Shown here: positions 23,601-35,600 of the stretch, piece after piece
How the letters are laid out: each line of letters begins with the position of its first letter
Position numbering within the stretch: the stretch's first letter is position 1
Assembly (NCBI RefSeq): GCF_009870125.1
Contig: NC_046683.1
Coordinates: forward strand, 57,179,869-57,243,868
Reading direction: 5' to 3'
Origin: Drosophila pseudoobscura
Lineage: Eukaryota > Arthropoda > Insecta > Diptera > Drosophilidae
DNA: 64,000 bases
Notes under the pieces: model-generated
What the model saw: only the letters and a program-made list of their open reading frames with translations
Database searches by the model: none
Told to the model about the DNA's origin: nothing
Made by a program: the position numbers and the translations under genes

Positions 23601-26600
23601 AGTGGTTTGCTTTTTCCGAAAGTTCGAACGATAATTAGTGGATTCTTGAGGGGGAAATGATGCTTTGCCTAATTGGCCTGGGCCTCCAAGGGGACACCAC
23701 TTTGAGAGCGACCCCATGCCTCATGCCTCATGCCTCATGCATAGGCAATGAGGTCTGGTCTGGTCTGCTCTTGTGTGTTGGTCTATTGGAGATTCTCTTC
23801 TCTTCTTGGAGAATCAACTGTTAGATGACACACTTTTGGGGATGACTGTGAAGTCGGTGGAGTGGAGTCGTCGATAAATCAGCGAAACAAAAAGTAAAAG
23901 TGAGAAACATTCTTTCTTCGCCTTCAAAAGAATCGGCCACTCATTGGCGATGAGAAGGCTCTCCTCGAATGTTCACAAATTATCATTAATATCGTGAATT
24001 CATCTTTAATTCATGGGGGGCTCAAAGAGGGTCACGCTTCAAAGGCCTCAACTTGAAACTTGAAAACAACTTTGTCTAATAGCTATTCCATCTTTCATCG
24101 GGCGTCTTCCATCTCCCATCTCCCCATCTCCAGTCTCCAATCTTCATCTCTCGACTGCTTTTACAGTAGCCTTTTGTCATTTGTCTTTGCTGTTAACCGC
24201 ACGCCACATGCGAAAGGTTAACAACTTTCTTGGCAGAGTCGTAGTGTCGTAGTCGGGGAGATACATATAGATACATCCCAAAAAGAAGCACTCCGCCTCA
24301 CCTGTGTGGAAATCTGTGGTCGAACCCCTCCTCGGGGTCTTTTCGAATGGCGGGCCAGGCCGCATGCCTCAGGCCTCAGGCCCCGGGAATACCGCTACCC
24401 AGCAATGCACAGTCCCGTCCCGTCCCGTCCGACTGTTTGTCTGAACGCCTCCTCAAAAGTCTTACACTCGAATGGGGTTAATGTAACAACAGCTGAGGCT
24501 CTCTGTCGTTTGCATACTTGTGGTTGTATCGTTAGTCAGAGTCAGAGTTACAGCTGGAGTTGGCGTTAGAGTCTACCTCCTCCGCCCAATCCATCCATTG
24601 GGAAAGCAATGTGCAGCACAGCTCTTGGCTCTCCGCTCTTGCCTCTTGGCGCTTTGTGATGATGTTCATGTTGATGTTGATGTGGAAGTTGATGATGTGT
24701 GGTAGCCTTGGGGGCTCGTTGTCGAGTCAGTGGTTTTACGATCGAACGCATGCCCGTTACAAGCCATAGCCCAAACAGAGGAGTTCTTCTTCCACCAAAG
24801 GTCTCACTCAAGTACTCAAAAGTGGAGCCCGAGTTGGACCTAAAGTCGGAAGCAGAGCTGCGCCGCTCGTGTACTCCGTGCCACATCTGCCCACTGCAGC
24901 GGCAGTAATTGCCCAGCGGAGACGGAGGGGATGCTAACAAGGTTAATGGCTTGAAGAGCAAACGTTTAACTTAACAAAAAATTAATACCTTGTGCCCCAA
25001 AAACCCCCGACAAAGATGAGGCTAATCTTGGCCCCTGATGCTTTTTCTTTAGCTGTCGCGACATTTGGAGGATCGCACGATTAAGGGCCCCACTTGAGTG
25101 GCGATAGTGTGATTAATTTTACTAGACGCCTCTTTAGCTTCAAGTTCCGATAGGACCACACTCGAGATAGTACTCCACAAATGGCGCAAATCGAGATAAT
25201 TGCGGACTATAAAAGCACACGACACTCTCCATTTCGACATCAGTTTCCAATAATTGAAATCATCATGAAGGCTTTCATCGTTCTGGTTGCCCTGGCTCTG
25301 GCCGCTCCCGCTTTCGGTCGCACCATGGACCGTTGCTCCTTGGCTCGCGAGATGTCCGACCTGGGCGTCCCCCGCGATCAGCTGGCCCGCTGGACCTGCA
25401 TTGCCGAGCACGAGTCCTCCTACCGCACCGGAGTGGTCGGACCCGAGAACTACAACGGCTCCAACGACTACGGCATCTTCCAGATCAACGACTACTACTG
25501 GTGCGCTCCCCCCAGCGGTCGCTTCTCCTACAACGAGTGCGGCCTGAGCTGCAATGCCCTGTTGACCGACAACATCGAGCACTCCGTGCGTTGCGCCCAG
25601 AAGGTCCTCTCCCAGCAGGGATGGTCCGCCTGGTCCACCTGGAAGTACTGCGACGGCTCCCTGCCCTCCATCAACGACTGCTTCTAAGCTCCGGCTTTTG
25701 ATTCGAAATAAATACAATGTTTGACAGATAATTTGCGTTGTTTTGTGGCCACACTTTCTCCCACCATGCCATCGAAATCTCTCGATTACAGTGAAAATAA
25801 TAACAACCCTGGGCACTGAGATGCCAATCGACTAATAATCGCATATCGTGTGCACAATTTCGGGGAGGCCCTGGGCGCCGAATCCCATTTTGTATAATCG
25901 ATTTGACATTATTTTGTCTTCAGAGGAGGCTTGGACGTCGGACATCGGACGTTTGACGGTGTCTTGTGGCTGATTCAAGACGGATGTTTTCATAATTCTC
26001 TTGACGTTTTTTATGTTTCTTATTTTATTTATTTAAATATAGACTCATTGACGAGTTCTGCGCTCAAGAGGCACCTGTTTGACTGGTTCAGGCCTCCGTT
26101 TCGACCAGGTCCCAGCCTCAATGGATGCTCAATGGAGTTATAATGAATATGTCTTTGGGTTTGGGTTTGGATTTGGGTTTGGGTTTGCGTTTGGTGGTTA
26201 CCATTTGGCGTTTAACCCGCGCTGTCACTTGTGGCTTTAACTCGTGGGGCGGCCTTACTTTCTATCGGAGAAAAGACGCAGAAAGGCAGCCGAATTCATT
26301 TGATGGGTGTTTTGTCTTGCAAAAGTTTCTAAATTCGCGCTTCGCATATTTATGGCCATAAGATAGGGCGACAGTATCTATTAGATTAGAGAATCCATAT
26401 TCTATTCATTGGATTAGAAAGTGATTTGGCCAGAGAAAAGGCTCGCCACCAAACGAATCAATCCAATCAATCAATAATTGCAGCCACAGAAAAAGAGAAA
26501 CTTCTCTGAAGATTCAGGAATAGCAATGGAGGAGACATCATACATATTCGTTTTATGCAATCATTTTATTCAGGGGTCGAAATCAGAGCTTAGAAGCAGT

Positions 26601-29600
26601 CGTTGATGGAGGGCAGGGAGCCGTCGCAGTACTTCCAGGTGGACCAGGCGGACCATCCCTGCTGGGAGAGGACCTTCTGGGCGCAACGCACGGAGTTGGT
26701 GATGTCGTCGGTCAACAGGTTGTTGCAGCTCAGGCCGCACTCGTTGTAGGAGAAGCGACCGCTGGGGGGAGCGCACCAGTAGTAGTCGTTGATCTGGAAG
26801 ATGCCGTAGTCGTTGGAGCCGTTGTAGTTCTCGGGTCCGACCACTCCGGTGCGGTAGGAGGACTCGTGCTCGGCAATGCAGGTCCAGCGGGCCAGCTGAT
26901 CGCGGGGGACGCCCAGGTCGGACATCTCGCGGGCCAGGGAGCAACGGTCCATGGTGCGACCGAAAGCGGGAGCGGCCAGAGCCAGGGCAACCAGAACGAT
27001 GAAAGCCTTCATGATGATTTCAATTATTGGAAACTGATGTCGAATGGTGGCGGGGATCGAGCTTTTATAGCCGGAGGGCCGGAGTACTATCTGCCCGAGC
27101 CCGAGGAGGGTTATCTTTGAGTAGTTCCGTGGATATCTGATGGGCATATGGCATTATGCGGCGGGGTAATCTTGACTCTTCGCAAAAGATTCGAGTGTGC
27201 AAATCGGACCATATTGATAATTTCATTGATAATTTCGATAATATGAATGGCGGAGTGGGAGCTTTACCGAAATTCGATTGTGAATCCCCTGGCGGTGGAT
27301 CTGACGCAGGTCCGCCGCCACTCCGCATTCACCTGTTCTGAATGTGGATGCAAATGTCTACAATGTTGGGGTTGACTGTTTGTCCGAGCAATTGGCCTCT
27401 GATCTCTCAATTTGGGAGTCTCTTTGTGTGCTGCTGGTCCCCTTTTTGTGGCCCATTGGCTTCAATTAGTCTTGGCGGCTAACAAAAGCCCACTGCTCAT
27501 GGCCCAATGCCCAATGCCTATTTACTGCCTGCTGTTTATTGCCCAAGTGCAATGGTTGTTGGCTGCTGTCTGCTGGCTGTTGGTTACTCAATCCCGCCGA
27601 TCACCGATTGTTGCTCCATTTGTCAGGGGTCTGTCAAGGTGTCCAACATCTGGTTGTCCCATGATGGCTGTGCCTCTAATGTGGCATGTGGCATTTGGCC
27701 CTGCTCTGCTGCTGCAGTTGCCAGAAGGAAGACAAAGGCCCGACACAGAATGGCCAAAGTTGACCACAAAATCGCGTGAATAAAGAAAGATTTCTTTTTC
27801 TTGTTTTTGGTTTTGGGCAGCACCGAAAGTAAATTGGCCATTCGCTGGGTTGCGTGTGCCGCCCCACCTAGCAGCAGGCGGCATGCCCCACACAACACCC
27901 CACACCACACCACACCACATCACATCACACTCTTTGGGGCATGGCCAATGCATAAGCTGTTTAACAATTGTTAAATCAGACCGGAACAGATTTTTCTGTA
28001 GCCCGTCCACTGGCAGTACGAACACTCGCGTTTTTGGCCTGTGTCTGGGTCTGTGACTGTAATTGTACCCTTTTCCCACGAGGTACTATGATTACGGGCA
28101 GGTGTTTGCCAGGGCAGAGGAAGAAGGAAGTACTATATGCTTGATGTTCTCTTATTTCGTTGCAGTATATATACATATTGGATGTATCCACATACTCTTA
28201 TAGTGACCACTGGAAGGCATTCTTGAACGCAAACTCTGGGTAAGTTATCTTTGATTCTGCATACGAGTATGTAGCGATGAAACCTTAAAAAACGCATTAT
28301 GATATTATCTTTCAATTCTGATGACAGCTTCTGATCGAATGATCGTTCTCTAAGGGTATCCCAAGGCCTCCAAATATCCCCCTGAAAGCCACCTTTCTTT
28401 CTTTCTTGTTTATTTATAGGCATATTTAGTAGGTATCTTCGCTTTTTGCCCTCTTTCTTGATGTTTGTCTTCTGCTGAGGCTGTTTCTTCCACGTTTGTC
28501 TTTGGCTTTGTCTCTCTGTCGGATGGTGGATGGACAAAGTGGCATTGTTAGTCGGATTGTGGATTGGGGACTGGGGATTGGGGGCTGCTGCCTCGTCGAA
28601 GTCCATCGCAGTCTCGTGCCGCTGCCAATTCAATTTTCACTTCAATTTTCCATGGGGCCACAGAGGAATGTAATTTGTTTTCATGCTTTTATAACGAACA
28701 CGCAGTCATAACGCCTTTATTTTATGGCCCGTTTTTTTTTTATTTTTTATTTTAGCCATTGTCTGTTTTGCGTTCTTTTTTTAGCCCGAATTTCTGTGGA
28801 GAGTTTCTTTCTTTCTGGCCAGTGGCCAGTGGCCAGTGGGCGTCACAGTTCAATGTCAGTGCTACGCGTACTACCGTACTCCCACACGATCCCCGCGTAC
28901 CGAGGGATTTACAGATTTACATATCTTGATTTTGGGCACTAGCCTAAAAGAAAGTCGGGGGCCCATTAGCATATGCTGCATAGGTTTCGGGCACCAGCAG
29001 GGGCAGGGGTACATGTATTGTATATGTATGTGGCATATGTGGCATGTGGGATCCAATCTGCTGACCAAGTGGAAGAAGCCTTGGGCCGCTGGATCTGACT
29101 CTGACCCTCTGACTTAGATCGGGAACTAGTTTTCCCAGAGAGAGAGAGAGAGAGGGAGATAGAGATAACTCTTACCTATTTTGCCTATGCGGCGTCGGCT
29201 TCTGCTTCCGTGGTTACTGGTTCTTCTGCGGCTGCTTTAGCTGGTGCGTCTGTCCGAAATCCAATTGGGATCAAGTGCAGAGCAGTGCGATCGGGAGCGA
29301 GAGAGGAGGAGCAGGAGGAGGAGGAGGAGGAGGAGTACGGAGCCAGGAGTACTGACACGAATCCAAATTGGGGCACTGCTGCTCGCTGCAGAACAGAACG
29401 TTCTTAGATTCTACGAGGTACACACACACTCCTCATATTTGTTCGGATTGGGGCACAGTTGGAGCTGACTTTCATGCTGCACTTTGCGTCGTCATCGAAC
29501 AAGAAACGTAAATTGAGAAGATTAGCAGCACAAGAGGAGAAGAGGCCGCTGAAGAGGCACTGCCACTGGCCGGTGCTGATGTTGCTGCTGTTGTGGCTAT

Positions 29601-32600
29601 TACTCGTGGAGTATTATTGTGGATGCTGCAATAGGCCACCAGAGGAAAGATGCAGGAGGGGCATGCAGCATGGGGCATGGGGCCAGTTCTAGCCGAGAGT
29701 CGTGTACTCGTTTTACCGTTAGAATGCAATCTGCGCGCGCGCACTGTGGCACTCGCGATGCTGTTAGCCAGCGGTGGAGAGCGGTCCGAGTGCGGGTCCA
29801 AACGGGGAGGCACTAGCACTTCTATCCAATCAAACTTGTTTCTCCTCTCAAGAGAATACACAATAAGAAAATATATATCGCGTAATCGTCTGTGACACGT
29901 AACCAGAGGTGCTGGAGAGGCGGAATAGTGTGGAGGAGGATCGGCAAAAGACGGAGATTGACAGTATCCCTTTTCGGATCGGATTGGATCGCACAGTTCG
30001 TTGAGCTTCGCTTCCGCACTAAAACCACTAACGAGTGAACTTTGCTAGACCTCAAGAACAGCTAACAAAGCCATCGTTCATCGTTCATCGTTCTATCGTT
30101 CGATCGTTTGCCGTTCGACTTAATTGGTAACCAAAACCGCGCTTCGTTCGCTTCCGCTATCTGCGATCTGCACACAACACGTCCGAAGAGAAGAGAAGTC
30201 ACGCACCGACTGATCGAGAGCCGGGCTTTCAGCTCCACCGAGCCACGATCCCCGCTTTGGGCCAAGATCGAGAGCCGAGCCGAGCCGAACCGAGACGAGT
30301 CGAAGACCGAGCTTCAACCGAAGTTGCATTCAGCCCAAGAGCGATTTCTCTCTCTCTCTCTTTCTCTTCATATAAGACTTTGGTTATAAGAAACAGTAGC
30401 AATGGAACCACTCCGACCTGGTGAAGACTGTCAAGCGCCTTAGGGCATCTCCAAACACCCAACCACCAGCCGTGATTAGGTGGAAGAATGTGGAAACGAG
30501 TCCCAAACCACCAGAAATAGAGATCACTTTTTGATAATGAAAGCGTCTCTACCAGGAGCTCAATATATGTTTTATTCAATTCTTTTATTCAGGGGTCAAT
30601 ATCAGAGCTTAGAAGCACTCATCGATGGATGGCAGCCATCCGCTGCAGTAGTGCCAGGTGGACCAGGCGGACCATCCCTGCTGGGAGAGGACCTTCTGGG
30701 CGCAACGCACGGAGTGCTCGATGTTGTCGGTCAACAGGGCATTGCAGCTCAGGCCGCACTCGTTGTAGGAGAAGCGACCGCTGGGGGGAGCGCACCAGTA
30801 GTAGTCGTTGATCTGGAAGATGCCGTAGTCGTTGGAGCCGTTGTAGTTCTCGGGTCCGACCACTCCGGTGCGGTAGGAGCTCTCGTGCTCGGCAATGCAG
30901 GTCCACTTGTCCAGCTGATCGCGGGGGACGCCCAGGTCTGACATCTCGCGGGCCAGGGAGCAACGGTCCATGGTGCGACCGAAAGCGGGAGCGGCCAGCA
31001 CCAGGGCAACCAGAACGATGAAAGCCTTCATGTTGAGAATTTACAGAAGAAACTGATGTCGAATGGCACGAAGGTTTGCGCTTTTATGGGGCGAAATATC
31101 TCCCTGAAGTGTTATCTGAAGTAGTTCCTTCGATAGGCAGGAGGGCCTATCTGTAAGTGTGTCTGTGTATCGAAAAGAAAAATCCCCCCGAAAACTTTGA
31201 AGCCGCTCTTGATTAGTGACTAAAGAGTGATTGCTGAAGATAAAGTATAGTATTGTGGCAGACAGCCCGTGTGTAATGGGATACAGTAGTATCAAATCTT
31301 AAGATTATGAGAAGACGATTATTGATACAGCCATAGAAATAAGCCCTAAAACGTAATATTTACACTCGGATTGAAAAATCCAAATAGATTTCCAGCTATT
31401 TCGCTTGACATTAATATACAAATATTTCATTTAAATTAAATGTTTTCTTATTGAGGTTAATTATATTTCCTTCAAATTCTAATTCAAATTAAAAATCATT
31501 TAAAGCTGATTTCCAGATGCCTTTGTCCAGATATTGGTTTCTCAGTTTACTAAAACTTAACTATTTAAACCAATTTATAAATAATTTCGTTAAATTTTAT
31601 GTGAAAACTTATTAAATTAAGCAAAAGTTCACCTTTCGGCATTTTTTGTAAATATTTGTATAGTCATATTATTCTTTACTATTATCTCCTATAAAAAAGG
31701 TGATCCTGGACACAAGTGTTTCCCCGAAGTCTCGATAGCATATGGAACCATCTGAAAGAAATCCCAGATGTGCACAGATGTGCCCACCCAATTCGCAGAG
31801 TTTTCCCATTTTGTACCCCAACCTTGAAAACCACTCCTATTTTGGCTTATATCCCATACAGAATTCGATTGTTTGCATTTTATTTTGTAAATATAAGGCT
31901 ACCCAATTACTATGCCACTAAAAAATAATTATTATTTTTTTTAATTGTACATTTTTATTCTACTTTTTAATATTTTGTACTACGAAACGCCAGTACGGAA
32001 GTGCCCATATTTAATTTAAATATTGATGTGTTTTTTCACTTTGCTGAGTGTATTATGCAGCGCAAGGAACAGACATCAAATTCAGAAATTACACTGAAAA
32101 GCTACGACTGTTTACAGATTCCAAAATATTACGGAAAACACAGATATTCGTTATTTGCAATCATTTTATTCAGGGGTCGAAATCAGAGCTTAGAAGCAGT
32201 CGTTGATGGAGGGCAGGGAGCCGTCGCAGTACTTCCAGGTGGACCAGGCGGACCATCCCTGCTGGGAGAGGACCTTCTGGGCGCAACGCACGGAGTTGGT
32301 GATGTCGTCGGTCAACAGGTTGTTGCAGCTCAGGCCGCACTCGTTGTAGGAGAAGCGACCGCTGGGGGGAGCGCACCAGTAGTAGTCGTTGATCTGGAAG
32401 ATGCCGTAGTCGTTGGAGCCGTTGTAGTTCTCGGGTCCGACCACTCCGGTGCGGTAGGAGGACTCGTGCTCGGCAATGCAGGTCCAGCGGGCCAGCTGGT
32501 CGCGGGGGACGCCCAGGTCGGACATCTCGCGGGCCAGGGAGCAACGGTCCATGGTGCGACCGAAAGCGGGAGCGGCCAGAGCCAGGGCAACCAGAACGAT

Positions 32601-35600
32601 GAAAGCCTTCATGATGATTTCAATTATTGGAAACTGATGTCGAATGGTGGCAGGGATCGATGTTTTATAGCCGGAGAATCGTTGATTAAGGAGTTATCTC
32701 GAGCACCTTCGCTGATACGCAGCGTACGTGCCTTTGTCAACAAATCAAGAAATATAATAATGCGCTATCTTTACTGATATGGTTAGTGTATGAGTCCTCC
32801 CAACTGATTGCTCCCAATGAGCCAAGGCTCAGAAGCATCCCATTTCAAGAAGATATATATAAAATATATATTGCATGACTTTATCGACTTCCAAAGCGTC
32901 GACTACTTTACGGTTGAGGAGCATCCTATTTTAAGAAGATCCGCTGATAGGATCATAAGGAAAACCCCCGAGTAGTCGAGCATTGCAAGAAATTGGCATA
33001 CTGCGTATATATGTATGTGCGTATGTACGAGTATTGCATTACTTAGCAATATCCATAGCGTTGTTTACTTTATTGTTGAGATACGGGCTTCTTAGCCATC
33101 AATTGGCAGGGCTTATACTGTTAACCCTATCAGTATTAATTAAAAGATGGCGATAGTCAATTTCGCGACTTGTTGACCAAGGGAACGAGTGCCACGTATC
33201 AGCGAAAGTTCTCGAGATAACTCCTTTATCATCGCGGTGTTAACGTATAAAAGCTCGATCCCCGCCACCATTCGACATCAGTTTCCAATAATTGAAATCA
33301 TCATGAAGGCTTTCATCGTTCTGGTTGCCCTGGCTCTGGCCGCTCCCGCTTTCGGTCGCACCATGGACCGTTGCTCCCTGGCCCGCGAGATGTCCGACCT
33401 GGGCGTCCCCCGTGACCAGCTGGCCCGCTGGACCTGCATTGCCGAGCACGAGTCCTCCTACCGCACCGGAGTGGTCGGACCCGAGAACTACAACGGCTCC
33501 AACGACTACGGCATCTTCCAGATCAACGACTACTACTGGTGCGCTCCCCCCAGCGGTCGCTTCTCCTACAACGAGTGCGGCCTGAGCTGCAACAACCTGT
33601 TGACCGACGACATCACCAACTCCGTGCGTTGCGCCCAGAAGGTCCTCTCCCAGCAGGGATGGTCCGCCTGGTCCACCTGGAAGTACTGCGACGGCTCCCT
33701 GCCCTCCATCAACGACTGCTTCTAAGCTTTGATTTCGACCCCTGAATAAAATGATTGCAAAAAACGAATATCTGTTGCTTCCGTAATATTTTAGAATCTG
33801 TAAACAGTCGTAGCTTTTCAGTGGAATTTCTGAATTTGATGTCTGTTCCTTTCGCTGCATAATACACTCAGCAAAGTGAAAAAACACATCAATATTTAAA
33901 TTAAATATGGGCACTTCCATACTGTCGTTTCGTAGTACAAAATATTAAAAAGTAGAATGAAAATGTACAATTAAAAAAAATAATAATTATTTTTTAGTGG
34001 CATAGTAATTGGGTAGCCCTATATTTACAAAATAAAATGCCAACAATCGAATTCTGTATGGGATATAAGCCAAAATAGGAGTGGTTTTCAAGGTTGGGGT
34101 ACAAAATGGGAAAACTCTGCGAATTGGGTGGGCACATCTGTGCACATCTGGGATTTCTTTCAGATGGTTCCATATGCTATCGAGACTTCGGGGAAACACT
34201 TGTGTCCAGGATCACCTTTTTTATAGGAGATAATAGTAAAGAAAAATATGACTATACAAATATTTACAAAAAATGCCGAAAGGTGAACTTTCTTTTGCTT
34301 AATTTAATAGGTTTTCACATGAAAATTAACGAAATTATTTATAAATTGGTTAAAGTAGTTAAGTTTTAATAAACTTAGAAACCAATATCGGGACAAAGTT
34401 ATATGGAAATCAGCTTTTACTGTTTTTTGATGTTTTTCGGCACAGTGGATAATTTTGCTGAGATGCCCATATTTGGGTTGTAAGTGCAAGCAATTTTAAA
34501 ATAAATATAACATACATACATAACATAGAATTTTAAGGAAATATATTTAACCTCAATAAGAAAATATTTAATTTAAATGAAATATTTTTATATTAATGTC
34601 AAGCGAAAGAGCTGGAAATCTATTCGGATAATCGTCTTCTCATAATCTTAAGATTTGTAGGATTATTCAAAAGTTCCCTTTAGCAGAGTCCGTGGCAGAG
34701 CAATCTTTCTATCTGTGGATCCATTCAACGTAACAGAAGGACAGCCGGAAACCCAAGGATCATTTGTTAATTATGAGAAGGCTGCACTCTTTTAAAAGTC
34801 TTAATAGATAAAGACCTAATGATCAATGAATGAAAAAGGAAATATACGACGCTTATCTGTAAACACTGTAGACAGAGAGATTAATTAGTACTACTGTATC
34901 CCATTACACACGTGCTGTCTGCCACAATACTATACTTTATCTTCAGCAATCACTCACTAGTCACTAATCGATAGAAGATTCAAAGTTTTCGGGGGGATTT
35001 TTCTTTTCGATTCACAGACACACTTACAGATAGGCCCTCCTGCCTATCGAAGGAACTACTTCAGATAACACTTCAGGGAGATATTTCGCCCTATAAAAGC
35101 GCAAACCTTCGTGCCATTCGACATCAGTTTCTTCTGTAAATTCTCAACATGAAGGCTTTCATCGTTCTGGTTGCTCTGGCTCTGGCCGCTCCCGCTTTTG
35201 GTCGCACCATGGACCGTTGCTCCCTGGCCCGCGAGATGTCAAACCTGGGCGTCCCCCGCGATCAGCTGGACAAGTGGACCTGCATTGCCGAGCACGAGAG
35301 CTCCTACCGCACCGGAGTGGTCGGACCCGAGAACTACAACGGCTCCAACGACTACGGCATCTTCCAGATCAACGACTACTACTGGTGCGCTCCCCCCAGC
35401 GGTCGCTTCTCCTACAACGAGTGCGGCCTGAGCTGCAATGCCCTGTTGACAGACAACATCGAGCACTCCGTGCGTTGCGCCCAGAAGGTCCTCTCCCAGC
35501 AGGGATGGTCCGCCTGGTCCACCTGGCACTACTGCAGCGGATGGCTGCCATCCATCGATGAGTGCTTCTAAACTCTGATTTCGACCCCTGAATAAAACAA

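Noticed and set aside
28133-28633. 166-codon minus-strand frame rich in Asn, Gln and Lys
   Set aside because: Low-complexity composition, no domain and no splice or promoter evidence.
30480-30941. Long open frames antisense to each lysozyme gene (also at 11786-12571, 20936-21409, 25049-25816, 32001-32777 and 33240-33920)
   Set aside because: They mirror the biased third positions of the lysozyme codons; the sense strand has signal peptide, catalytic motifs and cysteines, the antisense frames have none.
31716-31928. 70-codon frame repeated in the other inverted-repeat arm (33987-34199, minus)
   Set aside because: Conservation follows from the recent DNA duplication; no domain, no promoter, and the start codon is not ATG.
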